DNA from: Roseovarius sp. EL26
GTDB lineage: Bacteria > Pseudomonadota > Alphaproteobacteria > Rhodobacterales > Rhodobacteraceae
NCBI RefSeq assembly: GCF_900327775.1
Contig: NZ_OUMZ01000007.1
Coordinates: 419,545 to 483,544 of the forward strand
DNA length: 64,000 nt
Direction: 5' to 3'
A program made the position numbers and the translations under genes. This document shows, one piece after another, positions 25,386 through 34,882 of the stretch; positions within the stretch are counted from its first letter, which is position 1; each line of letters starts with the position of its first letter. The notes under the pieces are model-generated. The model saw nothing but the letters and a program-made list of their open reading frames with translations. It did no database searches and was not told the DNA's origin.

Positions 25386-26588
25386 ATGACGGATACTCAG
25401 TGTGATATTCTGATCGCCGGTGGCGGTGTTGCCGGTCTGACGGCAGCCATCTTGTTTGGTAACGCCGGGTTTTCTGTGATCTGTGTTGACCCTACGGCCC
25501 CAGTGACCACGCGCAATGCGCAAGGCTCTGATCTGCGTACAACGGCGTTTTTGCAACCGGCACAACAGACATTAGCGGCTGCAGGTCTGTGGAATCGGTT
25601 GGCCCCCTTTGCTGCAGATTTGCAAATCATGCGGATTGTGGATGCAGGCGGTGCTGATCCTGAACCGCGTGTGATCAAAGAGTTCAACGCCAGCGATATT
25701 TCGGATCAACCCTTTGGATGGAACTTGCCCAACTGGTTACTAAGGCGCGAAATGCTGAATCATATCGATGGGCTGAATAACGTTGATTTCAGGCCCGGTG
25801 TGGGCGTGTCTACACTGTTCACCCGCACGTCAGAGGCACGCGTCACTCTAACGGATAACACCCGAGTTCGCTGTCGGCTGGCCATCGCCGCAGATGGGCG
25901 CAACTCGACCCTGCGACAGGCCGCCAGAATTGACGTGAAAACAACCCGCTATGGGCAAAAGGCGCTGGCCTTTACCGTGACGCACCCCATGCCACACGAA
26001 CAGGTTTCAACCGAAATACATCGCTCTGGCGGGCCGTTTACGCTGGTTCCCCTGCCGGATTACGAGCGGCAACCTTGTTCGGCGATTGTCTGGATGGAGG
26101 ATGGTGGAGAGGTGCAACGTTTGGCCGCGCTGCCAGAGGCAGATTTTGAGGCCGCAATGAATGAACGTTCTTGCCTGCTTTACGGCCCTCTGAAATTGGT
26201 CTCTCGTCGTACAGTCTGGCCAATCATCAGCCAGCAGGCCGAAAGCCTGTATGGCGAGCGCTTGGCGCTTTTAGCTGAGGCGGCGCATGTGGTGCCACCC
26301 ATCGGAGCACAGGGGCTAAATATGTCTTTGGCGGATATGCGGGCGCTGCTGGATCTGGCGCAGGCGGCTACGGATCGATTGGGCGATGCGCAGATGTTGG
26401 AAGAGTACCACCGCCAGCGTCACACAGACATCGCAACCCGAGTGGCGGGAATTGACTTGCTCAATCGCGCGTCGCAAATACGGGCACAGCCGTTGCGCGA
26501 TTTGCGGGCAGCGGGATTGAATGCAATTTATGGAATGGCCCCGGTGCGCAAGGCCCTCATGCAGATGGGCCTTGGCATGCGTGGGTAG
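25386..26588 (+). CDS. UbiH/UbiF-family FAD-dependent monooxygenase
   Basis: A 400-residue flavoprotein hydroxylase. The dinucleotide motif is AGGGVAGLTAAIL near residues 11-23, the DG motif is IAADGRNSTLRQA near 160-172, and the second FAD motif resembles the GD box but reads LLAEAAHVVPPIGAQGLNMSLAD near 298-320, with Ala-Glu-Ala where Gly-Asp-Ala is usual. The family adds hydroxyl groups to the ubiquinone ring; which position is unclear. ATG 25386 is chosen over an adjacent GTG because of the upstream AGCAGGGG spacing. Confidence 0.85.
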   Translation: MTDTQCDILIAGGGVAGLTAAILFGNAGFSVICVDPTAPVTTRNAQGSDLRTTAFLQPAQQTLAAAGLWNRLAPFAADLQIMRIVDAGGADPEPRVIKEFNASDISDQPFGWNLPNWLLRREMLNHIDGLNNVDFRPGVGVSTLFTRTSEARVTLTDNTRVRCRLAIAADGRNSTLRQAARIDVKTTRYGQKALAFTVTHPMPHEQVSTEIHRSGGPFTLVPLPDYERQPCSAIVWMEDGGEVQRLAALPEADFEAAMNERSCLLYGPLKLVSRRTVWPIISQQAESLYGERLALLAEAAHVVPPIGAQGLNMSLADMRALLDLAQAATDRLGDAQMLEEYHRQRHTDIATRVAGIDLLNRASQIRAQPLRDLRAAGLNAIYGMAPVRKALMQMGLGMRG

Positions 26589-26590
26589 GG

Positions 26591-26616
26591 TGGTGCCCTT
26601 GTTTAAAAGGGCACCA
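26591..26616. terminator. Hairpin between convergent genes
   Basis: Perfect ten-base arms (tggtgccctt and aagggcacca) with a six-base loop, three bases after the UbiH-like stop and five bases before the stop of the convergent aminotransferase. No T run follows, so it may act as a processing or bidirectional stop hairpin. Confidence 0.55.
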
Positions 26617-26621
26617 GATGA

Positions 26622-27749
26622 TCAGAGCACCTGATCCAATGCATCTTGCAAACGCTTCAATGTGGCGGGCACATCATATAGTTTATCAAGTCCAAACAGG
26701 CCCAGACGGAAAGTCATAAAGCCTTCTGGCTCTTCACAGGCCAGTGGTACACCAGCCGCGATTTGCATGCCAAGGGCTGCAAATTTCTTACCGTTCTGTA
26801 CATCCGCGTCGGTGGTATAGCTAACAACCACACCGGGGGCGCCAAACCCTTCGGCAGCAACGGATTTCACACCCTTTTCAGCTAGCATGGCACGCACGCC
26901 ATTGCCCAGTTCCCACTGTGCATCGCGGAGTTTGTCAAAGCCGTAGTCACGGGTTTCAATCATTGTGTCACGGAAGGCGCGCAAGGCGTCCGTTGGCATG
27001 GTCGCGTGATAGGCGTGACCACCGTTTTCATAGGCCTGCATGATTGAATGCCATTTCTTCAGGTCCATGGCAAAGCTGTCAGAATTAGTGTTTTCTAGAC
27101 GTTCCAGCGCACGCTCAGACATCATCACCAGACCGGCAGATGGGGATGCAGACCAACCTTTTTGCGGAGCAGAGATCAGCACATCAACGCCAGTGGCTTT
27201 CATGTCGATCCAGGCACAGCCGGAAGCGATACAATCGAGCACCATCAGCGCGCCAACCTCGTGGGCGGCGGCGGCCATGGCGGTGATGTAGTCATCCGGC
27301 AGGATCAAACCGGCAGAGGTTTCCACATGCGGTGCAAACACAACGTCAGGTTTGACTTCGCGGATTTTCGCGGTGACCTCGTCAATTGGGGCCGGGGCAA
27401 ATGGAGTTTGTGCGCCGTTGCCAGTTTGGCGGGCCATGCAAACAGTTGTGTCTGAGGTAAATTTCCCTGCGTCAAAGATTTGTGTCCAGCGGTATGAGAA
27501 CCAGCCGTTGCGCACGATCAGCGCATGTGCATCATGGCCAAACTGGCGGGCAACCGCCTCCATTCCGTAGCTGCCGCCACCGGGAACCAATGCTACGGCA
27601 TCAGCGTTGTAGACGTCTTTCAGCATTGATGAGGTATCTCGCATCACCTGTTGGAATGCGGCTGACATATGGTTCAGTGAACGGTCAGTGAAAACGACGG
27701 AAAATTCCAGCAACCCGTCAGGGTCAATATGGTCGAGAAGGGCAGACAT
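26622..27749 (-). CDS. Class V aminotransferase (alanine/serine-glyoxylate type)
   Basis: A 375-residue fold-type I PLP enzyme. The Schiff-base Lys is in SAPQKGWSASPSAGL near residue 196, the cofactor Asp in LVLDCIASGCA near 171, and PGGGSYGMEAVAR near 55-67 forms the phosphate-binding turn. This matches the aminotransferase V family that includes serine-glyoxylate and alanine-glyoxylate transaminases. The amino donor cannot be read. It lies downstream of two Lrp-type genes, about 120 bases away, which could regulate it. Confidence 0.85.
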   Translation of the reverse strand: MSALLDHIDPDGLLEFSVVFTDRSLNHMSAAFQQVMRDTSSMLKDVYNADAVALVPGGGSYGMEAVARQFGHDAHALIVRNGWFSYRWTQIFDAGKFTSDTTVCMARQTGNGAQTPFAPAPIDEVTAKIREVKPDVVFAPHVETSAGLILPDDYITAMAAAAHEVGALMVLDCIASGCAWIDMKATGVDVLISAPQKGWSASPSAGLVMMSERALERLENTNSDSFAMDLKKWHSIMQAYENGGHAYHATMPTDALRAFRDTMIETRDYGFDKLRDAQWELGNGVRAMLAEKGVKSVAAEGFGAPGVVVSYTTDADVQNGKKFAALGMQIAAGVPLACEEPEGFMTFRLGLFGLDKLYDVPATLKRLQDALDQVL

Positions 27750-27873
27750 GGGATATCTCCTGTTGGGTCATGCGGATACAGTTGCAAATGCCATAGCAGC
27801 CGCAGGGCGTATAGCAATAGCGAAAACACGCCACACAGAAGGTGGGATTCGTCAGGGCAAGTAATCGGCGGTG

Positions 27874-28332
27874 TCAGCCAATCGGACCGGGGCGGCGTTC
27901 TTCACTTAACAATACATTGGCCTCGACATCGCCAACCCCGGGCATCATCATGATCCGGCGGCGTAAAACACGCTCAAAATCAGAGATGTCACGGGCCACA
28001 ATCCGCAAGCGATAGTCGTAGACGCCTAATATGTGTTCAACAGTTTGCACTTCGGGGATGGCGGCCACAGCGCGCTCAAAGTCATCCAAGCTAATCCTGC
28101 CCTTTGTTGCCAGTTTGACCCCCAAAAAAACGGTGACGCCAAAACCTAGCTTTTCGTGGTCCAGATCCAACCGCTGCCCCTTGATCACGCCACTGTCCTG
28201 CAAACGCCGGATACGCCGCCAAGTGGCAGGTTGCGACAGGCCCAGCTTGCGGCCGATGGTGCTGGCGCTTTGGGTGGCGTCATCGATCAGCTCGCGCAGA
28301 ATCAATCGGTCAGTGTTGTCCAGATCGATCAT
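27874..28332 (-). CDS. Lrp/AsnC-family regulator (second of a tandem pair)
   Basis: A 152-residue protein with an N-terminal helix-turn-helix (ASTIGRKLGLSQPATWRRI near residues 19-37) and a C-terminal RAM domain that binds amino acids and forms octamers (VEHILGVYDYRLRIVARD). It overlaps the upstream paralogue by four bases. The two are clearly different in sequence, so this is an old duplication that could give hetero-oligomers. Confidence 0.92.
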   Translation of the reverse strand: MIDLDNTDRLILRELIDDATQSASTIGRKLGLSQPATWRRIRRLQDSGVIKGQRLDLDHEKLGFGVTVFLGVKLATKGRISLDDFERAVAAIPEVQTVEHILGVYDYRLRIVARDISDFERVLRRRIMMMPGVGDVEANVLLSEERRPGPIG

Positions 28333-28784
28333 AGCGGCAGCACCTCATCGGATTTCAAACGCGCGACATGCATCAAGGCCTCGATATCGGCGATGTGGGG
28401 CAGGGTCAAAATGGCACTTCGATAGATCTGCTGGTAATGTGCCATATCACGCGCAATGACCGAAAGGCGTACATCAACCCGACCCAGAAAGGTCTGGATT
28501 TCGACGATATGGGTGATGCAACGGGCCTCGATGATAAATTCATCAAACGCGCGTGGATTGGTTTTCTCCAACGTGATGCGTAGCGACACCTCAACCTCGT
28601 ATCCCAGAACACGCCAGTCAATCACCGCGCGGTTGGCTCGGATAATGCCAGCGCTTTTCATCTTGTCCAGCCGCCGGGTGCAGGTGGCGGGTGTGACATT
28701 GGCGCGCTCGGCCAGATCAGCGGGGCTAAGGGTGGCGTTGTGCTGATAGTGGCGCAGGATTCGTCGGTCAGTATCGTCAAGCAT
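28329..28784 (-). CDS. Lrp/AsnC-family regulator (first of a tandem pair)
   Basis: A 151-residue Lrp-type regulator. The HTH is around LSPADLAERANVTPATCTRRLDK (residues 19-41) and the RAM domain includes IVEIQTFLGRVDVRLSVIARD. It is divergent from ilvC, with 135 AT-rich bases between them holding a TTTCAT/ATGAAA dyad five bases before its start. Regulation of itself and of ilvC by branched-chain amino acids is likely but inferred. Confidence 0.92.
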   Translation of the reverse strand: MLDDTDRRILRHYQHNATLSPADLAERANVTPATCTRRLDKMKSAGIIRANRAVIDWRVLGYEVEVSLRITLEKTNPRAFDEFIIEARCITHIVEIQTFLGRVDVRLSVIARDMAHYQQIYRSAILTLPHIADIEALMHVARLKSDEVLPL

Positions 28785-28788
28785 GATA

Positions 28789-28804
28789 TTTCATCGATAT
28801 GAAA
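28789..28804. promoter_or_regulatory. Putative Lrp-type operator
   Basis: A dyad of six-base arms tttcat and atgaaa around cgat, five bases upstream of the first Lrp start. Further AT-rich sequence follows up to ilvC, containing tgaaagtttca and aatgaaattt, which repeat the same half-site. Several phased half-sites are what Lrp octamers bind. Confidence 0.45.
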
Positions 28805-28853
28805 GTTTCACGAATGATTACTTCAAAAAATTTTATATAACAATGAAATTTAA

Positions 28854-29942
<1,089 letters not shown>

Positions 29943-29963
29943 TCTAGATGACATAAGCGTTTT

Positions 29964-29996
29964 AGGGGCATCCGGTAACGGATGCCCCTTTTTTGT
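29964..29996 (+). terminator. Rho-independent terminator of ilvC
   Basis: Eleven-base arms (aggggcatccg and cggatgcccct) around gtaa, followed directly by a run of T. Located 22 bases after the ilvC stop. Confidence 0.92.
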
Positions 29997-30011
29997 TAAA
30001 GGATTGAACTG

Positions 30012-30929
30012 ATGCAGGACTTCGCCCCGATAAACTGGCTCAAGCTTGCTATTCTTGGCATCATCTGGGGCGCGTCCTTCATGTTTGTTACCGTGGCGTT
30101 GCAGGGCACCGGGCCGTTATTTCTAGTGGCAACGCGGCTTTGTCTCGGGGCGGTTCTTTTGTTGGGGTTGGCCTATGCCAAGGGGCCAGGGCTGCCCGCG
30201 CGCCGCGGCAAGAATGCCGGTAAAATCTGGATTTTTATCACTGGCATGGCGTTGTTTTCTAACGCGGTGCCATTTGTATTGCTGTCTTGGGGGCAACTGT
30301 CTGTGGCATCCGGCTTTGCCGGGGTCTGTATGGCAGTGGTGCCGCTGTTCATTTTACCACTCGCGCATTTTCTGGTGCCGGGCGAAGAGATGAAGCTTAG
30401 ACGTTTCATCGGCTTTGTCATCGGCACATGTGGTGTCATCGTTCTGATCGGACCAGCGGCGTTCAATTCCACCGGGAATGAATTGGAATCACTGGCGCGG
30501 CTGGCCTGTGTCGCAGCGGCATGCTGTTATGCCATCGGGGCAATCTGCACGCGCTTGTGCCCCGATGTTGACCGCCTGTCATTGGCTGCCGGGGTGTTGT
30601 TGGTGGCGGCGGTGATTTTTACGCCCTATGCGTTGATCGCAGAGGGGTTGCCGCAAGGTTTGAACACAACCAGTATTCTGGCGCTGCTGTATCTCGGGGT
30701 GTTCCCCACTGCTGTGGCGCAGATTCTGCTGGTACAAGTCATCCGGGATGCGGGGCCAGTATTTATGAGCCTGGTGAACTATCAGGTGCCGATTTGGTCT
30801 GTCGTCTTTGGGGCAGTGGTCCTTTCGGAACCACTGCCACCCAGCTTGTTGTTGGGTATGGGCCTTATTCTGGGCGGTGTTGCGCTCAGCCAGCTGGGGG
30901 CGTTGCGGCGGCTTTTTAGCCGCAGTTAA
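30012..30929 (+). CDS. EamA/DMT-family permease
   Basis: A 305-residue inner-membrane protein with about ten hydrophobic helices arranged as two EamA repeats; the first begins LAILGIIWGASFMFVTVAL and the second includes CCYAIGAICTRLCPD. DMT exporters typically move amino acids or other metabolites out of the cell. The substrate is unknown. It starts just after the ilvC terminator and ends 12 bases before the convergent folP. Confidence 0.88.
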   Translation: MQDFAPINWLKLAILGIIWGASFMFVTVALQGTGPLFLVATRLCLGAVLLLGLAYAKGPGLPARRGKNAGKIWIFITGMALFSNAVPFVLLSWGQLSVASGFAGVCMAVVPLFILPLAHFLVPGEEMKLRRFIGFVIGTCGVIVLIGPAAFNSTGNELESLARLACVAAACCYAIGAICTRLCPDVDRLSLAAGVLLVAAVIFTPYALIAEGLPQGLNTTSILALLYLGVFPTAVAQILLVQVIRDAGPVFMSLVNYQVPIWSVVFGAVVLSEPLPPSLLLGMGLILGGVALSQLGALRRLFSRS

Positions 30930-30941
30930 AACATGACGTGT

Positions 30942-31952
30942 TTATCGCAAGATCCCAAGTGTTGACGCTTGCCAAAGTTTTAACGCCTCATTGGTTTCAG
31001 ACACGTCGTGTACGCGTAGGATCTGTACGCCTTGTGCCACGCCTGCCAATGCCACGGCGATAGAGCCGGGGGCGCGATTGCGCGCCTCTTCTGTGCCACC
31101 AATGGTACCGATAAAGCGCTTGCGTGATGCACCTAACAAGATGGGGCATCCCAGACTGTGAAACAAAGCCAAATTGCGTAGCAGCGTTAGGTTGTGTTCC
31201 AGCGTCTTACCAAAGCCGATGCCAGGATCGGTAATGATCTGTTTGCGGGAAATACCTGTCGCTACCAAGGCGTCGATCCGGTCAGACAAATAGTCGTAAA
31301 TATCCAGTGCCACGTTATCGTAGCGCGGATCGTTTTGCATGATTTCAGGTGTACCCTGGGCGTGCATCACACAGACAGGCAGGTCGTGCTGGGCGCAATA
31401 TAGGGCAAGGGCAGGATCAAAGGTGAAGCCAGCCACGTCGTTCACCAGATTCGCACCAGACTGATGCGCAGCGTTGGCAACCGGGGTTTTGCGTGTATCA
31501 ATGGAGACAGGAATATCTGAGGCCGCGCGGATGGCACTTATGACGGGGGCTGTGCGACTGATCTCTTCTTCAATAACCACTTCGGCGGCGCCGGGGCGGG
31601 TGGATTCGCCGCCCACATCAATGATGCTGGCGCCATCTGCGATCATTGCTTGCGTGCGCGTCAGTGCCGCCTCAAGCGCATAATGCTGTCCGCCATCGGA
31701 AAAGCTGTCTGGTGTGACGTTCAGGATCCCCATCAGATGTGGAGTGTCAAAGTTAAGGCTTGCAATAGCCGGACGCGGGGCCGTCAGGCGCTCTAATATT
31801 TCAGGTGGTAGTTCTGCCGCATGGACCAGGCGCGAGGGGCCATTACGGTGCAGCTCTTCTACCGTGTCAAACCACAGCCATCCTCCAGCAAGCGCATAGG
31901 CACCGATGGGGCGGATGTGGTCAGATCGGGGGACAGGGCGATAGTAGATCAT
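30942..31952 (-). CDS. folP: Dihydropteroate synthase
   Basis: A 336-residue enzyme joining p-aminobenzoate to dihydropterin pyrophosphate in folate synthesis; the target of sulfonamides. It has LMGILNVTPDSFSDGGQH near residues 73-90, GGESTRPGA near 118-126 and NDVAGF near 175-180. About 70 residues precede the barrel, more than in most bacterial DHPS, an extension common to alphaproteobacteria. It overlaps folB by four bases. Confidence 0.94.
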   Translation of the reverse strand: MIYYRPVPRSDHIRPIGAYALAGGWLWFDTVEELHRNGPSRLVHAAELPPEILERLTAPRPAIASLNFDTPHLMGILNVTPDSFSDGGQHYALEAALTRTQAMIADGASIIDVGGESTRPGAAEVVIEEEISRTAPVISAIRAASDIPVSIDTRKTPVANAAHQSGANLVNDVAGFTFDPALALYCAQHDLPVCVMHAQGTPEIMQNDPRYDNVALDIYDYLSDRIDALVATGISRKQIITDPGIGFGKTLEHNLTLLRNLALFHSLGCPILLGASRKRFIGTIGGTEEARNRAPGSIAVALAGVAQGVQILRVHDVSETNEALKLWQASTLGILR

Positions 31953-32878
31953 AGCCCGGATTGCGCGATGTCCTGAATGTAGACAGCAACGGGAGAAGAC
32001 GTTGGTGGTTGCTCCCCGATCAGCAACAAGTCAGAGCCCTCAATATGGCCCGCGAACCATGCTGCAAGCGCGACAGGATCATCAGGACCAATTGCCGGGC
32101 CATCAACCGCATCCAGCACGATTTTGGAAGGGGCCCAGACGCTGATCTGGCCATTCTTCATTGCCCAGTCCAATTCAGTTTTGGTGTTGACGACAACGCA
32201 CCGATCATCGCGCCCACCCAAAACCCAGGCATTTTGTTCCAATGCCAGCAGGTCGACCCGGCGTTGGGTCATTTTGTGGCCGGTTTGCGGGGCAGGGGTG
32301 TCAGAATGACCGACACACAGAATGACCGGTTCAGCCCGCTCTTCAAGTTGATCCAGCCAACGCGGTAGGTTAGGCGAGGCAATCGCGGCATTGGTCAAAA
32401 ACACTACATGCGGATGCGGTGTCGTATCAGAGTGAGCCGCAATAGGAGTGGCATCCAGATCTTCGATTGAGCGGACAATTTCGACACCCAAAGCACCCGG
32501 CCCACGATCCAGTTTTTCAATACGCACAAAGGTCCGTATCGCCTGTGGCTCCAGCAAAATCCGCTCAGCGATCCGCTCAGCTAGTGTTTCCAGTAGGTTA
32601 AGGCGTTCCTCGGCCAGTTCCGCAGCGATGGCTTCGGTCACGCGGTCATAAGACAGAATACGATCGACATCATCATCAATGATTTCGGTGATTGGACTGA
32701 CTTCCACCACGACGTTGAAACAGATCCGCTGTGTCATGCCACGTTCGACCTGAAACGCGCCGATCTCAACCTCGACAATATGATCGCGGAGGGAAATGCG
32801 ATCCAATGGCCCATCAGGGGCAGTAGCATCTGCCCGTGCGGCTGGATGTTCAAAAGCGAGGCGAATTTCGTTGCTCAT
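31949..32878 (-). CDS. folB: Dihydroneopterin aldolase with C-terminal amino-acid-kinase-like domain
   Basis: A 309-residue protein, much longer than the ~120 residues of usual FolB. Residues 26-140 are the aldolase domain: VEIGAF, the tyrosine in LSYDRVTEAI and NLLETLAERIAERI. Residues ~157-290 form an extra domain containing QRRVDLLALEQNAWVLG and VWAPSKIVLDA, then DDPVALAAWFAG and LLLIGE. That order is reminiscent of small amino-acid-kinase-fold proteins such as MfnE, but no phosphate-binding Gly-rich loop is seen. The ATG at 32878 is chosen because the conserved region starts just after it; an upstream in-frame ATG at 33031 would include the terminator region. It is coupled to folP. Confidence 0.82.
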   Translation of the reverse strand: MSNEIRLAFEHPAARADATAPDGPLDRISLRDHIVEVEIGAFQVERGMTQRICFNVVVEVSPITEIIDDDVDRILSYDRVTEAIAAELAEERLNLLETLAERIAERILLEPQAIRTFVRIEKLDRGPGALGVEIVRSIEDLDATPIAAHSDTTPHPHVVFLTNAAIASPNLPRWLDQLEERAEPVILCVGHSDTPAPQTGHKMTQRRVDLLALEQNAWVLGGRDDRCVVVNTKTELDWAMKNGQISVWAPSKIVLDAVDGPAIGPDDPVALAAWFAGHIEGSDLLLIGEQPPTSSPVAVYIQDIAQSGL

Positions 32879-32995
32879 TGCCACGATCCTAAAGTTGCAG
32901 TGCGCGCGGCTTACCACGCTGTGGGGGGCGGGGGGAAGGATAAATGCGACCGCTAACAGCGAGTAAAGACCATAAAACGCACAGCCTCTGCTCTT

Positions 32996-33028
32996 AAAAA
33001 ATGGCCCAACGCAAGCGTTGGGCCATTT
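32996..33028 (-). terminator. Terminator after the peptide-binding protein gene
   Basis: Near-perfect hairpin, aaatggcccaacg and cgttgggccattt around caag... when read on either strand, ending in a run of T on the minus strand. It lies 24 bases after the stop at 33052 and separates that gene from folB. Confidence 0.88.
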
Positions 33029-33051
33029 CAAATGATTTGTAATCTATCGGT

Positions 33052-34662
33052 TTAGCCTTCGAACCACCAACGATGGCCAGCACGAGCGCCATCCATCATC
33101 CAGCTGGCTGCCAGTTGACCTGTGTGACGTACGTTTTTGCGACGGCCATAGACGAAGTTAGGGAAGTACGGCAGGACTGTGCCACCATCATCACGAGAGA
33201 TCATACCCATCTCATGGTACATCTCGGCGCGCTTAACGTCATCCAGCTCGGCCTTGGCTTGTAGCAGGATTTCGTTGAAACGCTCGTTTTGCCAATGTGA
33301 TTCATTCCAAGCAGCATCGTCTTTATACGCCAACGTGTACATCACGTCAGGCGTCGGACGTGCGCCCCATGACACTAGACACCAAGGCTTTGTCAGCCAA
33401 ACATCTGACCAGTATCCATCGTTCGGCTCGCGTACGACGTTGATATTGATACCTGCTTTCTTAGCCTGTTCAGCATAAAGAATGCACATATCGACAGCAC
33501 CGGTTGTGATCGATTCAGCGGCGCTTAGATTGACTGTTAGCCCTTCCATGCCAGCTTTTTTCAGTAGAGACTTGGCTTGCTCCGGATCATATTCCCGCTG
33601 AGGGATTTCCGATGGGAAGTAAGGCATTGCCGAAGAATGATGGAAGTCGTTGCCAACGGTGGCCGCACCAAATGCGATCTTCTCAACCAATTCATTCCGG
33701 TCGATGGCCAGTTTCAGGGCCATACGAACATCTGCATTGTCGAATGGTGCCTGATCTGTGAACATTGGTAGGGTGATTGCCGAGGCAGATGCCACGTTAT
33801 CAACCTCGACATTGGGATTTCGCGACAGCAGTCCCAAAGTTTTGTTTTCAAGCAGTGAACACGAATCCACGTCACCGGTCACCAAGGCAGTTTGACGCGC
33901 ATTTGGATCGTTGATTGCAAGCATTTCGATTTCATCAAAATACGCACCTTCACCGTGCCAGTCGTCAAAACGGATCAGACGTGCAGCGACGCCCGGTTCG
34001 TACTCAACCAACTTGTATGGCCCACAGCCGTCACCGGATTGCCAGTTCAGTGAACCATCCGCGTTGGCCGGGCAGATAGGCAGGTGATAATCTGGCATGA
34101 TCCAAGGCAGGTCAGCATTCGGGCTATCCAGTTTGAACGTGACCGAATGGTCGCCGTTATCAACAATTTCAACCACGCTTGCCAGCAGGGCTTTCGCCGC
34201 TGAGCCAGAGTCTTCGCCACGGTGGTGATTCATCGACGCGATAACATCTGTTGCCGTCACTTTGGCACCAGAATGGAACGTTGCATTCGGGTTCAGAACA
34301 AAGGTCCATTCCTGTGCATCCGGTGTCGCCGACCATTCGTTGGCAACGTCCGCACCAAGTGTCTGATCTGTGTTGATCATGGTCAGATACGAGCGGAAAG
34401 TATGTGCCATCACAATGGTGAAATAGGACAGGTATGTGCCTGGATCGTGTGTATCACTTGTGTTGCCGTCATGTTGTGCTAGACGGAACTTACCACCGCG
34501 TTGTGGCGCGGCCTTGGCGGACGTACCCCACAACCCGGTTGCAGCACTTGCTGTCATCCCAGCAGCCATTGAGTAGTTCATGAAGGACCGGCGTGAAATG
34601 CTGCCTTCGCTGGCGGCTTTTGCAAGGCGGTCCATCATCATCTTATCTTTAATTGTAGACAT
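33052..34662 (-). CDS. Peptide-type ABC transporter substrate-binding protein (orphan)
   Basis: A 536-residue SBP family 5 protein. The N-terminus has a twin-arginine signal (ISRRSFMNYSMAAGMTASAA near residues 22-41), so it is exported folded by Tat. The mature part has the family pattern ATFHSGAKVTATDVIASM and LKLAIDRNELVEKIAFG. Proteins of this family bind di- or oligopeptides, nickel, opines or other solutes. No permease or ATPase gene adjoins it; both sides are closed by terminators. It could share components with a transporter elsewhere. Confidence 0.9.
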   Translation of the reverse strand: MSTIKDKMMMDRLAKAASEGSISRRSFMNYSMAAGMTASAATGLWGTSAKAAPQRGGKFRLAQHDGNTSDTHDPGTYLSYFTIVMAHTFRSYLTMINTDQTLGADVANEWSATPDAQEWTFVLNPNATFHSGAKVTATDVIASMNHHRGEDSGSAAKALLASVVEIVDNGDHSVTFKLDSPNADLPWIMPDYHLPICPANADGSLNWQSGDGCGPYKLVEYEPGVAARLIRFDDWHGEGAYFDEIEMLAINDPNARQTALVTGDVDSCSLLENKTLGLLSRNPNVEVDNVASASAITLPMFTDQAPFDNADVRMALKLAIDRNELVEKIAFGAATVGNDFHHSSAMPYFPSEIPQREYDPEQAKSLLKKAGMEGLTVNLSAAESITTGAVDMCILYAEQAKKAGININVVREPNDGYWSDVWLTKPWCLVSWGARPTPDVMYTLAYKDDAAWNESHWQNERFNEILLQAKAELDDVKRAEMYHEMGMISRDDGGTVLPYFPNFVYGRRKNVRHTGQLAASWMMDGARAGHRWWFEG

Positions 34663-34827
34663 AAAGTTTCCCTGAAGTTTTTGTGTGATTATTGATGCCG
34701 ACGCACAGCAAAGACGCAGGTCGCGTTTTTGTCGTTGGAAGTGTTGTCATTCGGCATGTCGGCAATAAACCAGAAAAATTCGCTTTTGACCACGACTATA
34801 TTTGTGACCGGAATAACTATTTCCCCA

Positions 34828-34865
34828 AAAGAAAGAGGCCCCGGAATTCCGGGGCCTCTTTCTTT
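34828..34865. terminator. Perfect 38-base palindrome terminator
   Basis: The 19-base arms are perfectly complementary with no spacer (center at ggaattcc), with A-rich and T-rich ends, so it can work as a Rho-independent terminator in both directions. It lies 17 bases past the ctaD stop and upstream of the substrate-binding protein gene. Confidence 0.9.
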
Positions 34866-34882
34866 GTCTAAAACACTGGATA

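Noticed and set aside
32879..33031. A longer folB beginning upstream at 33031
   Set aside because: It would overlap the terminator hairpin of the preceding gene, and the aldolase domain begins after 32878.
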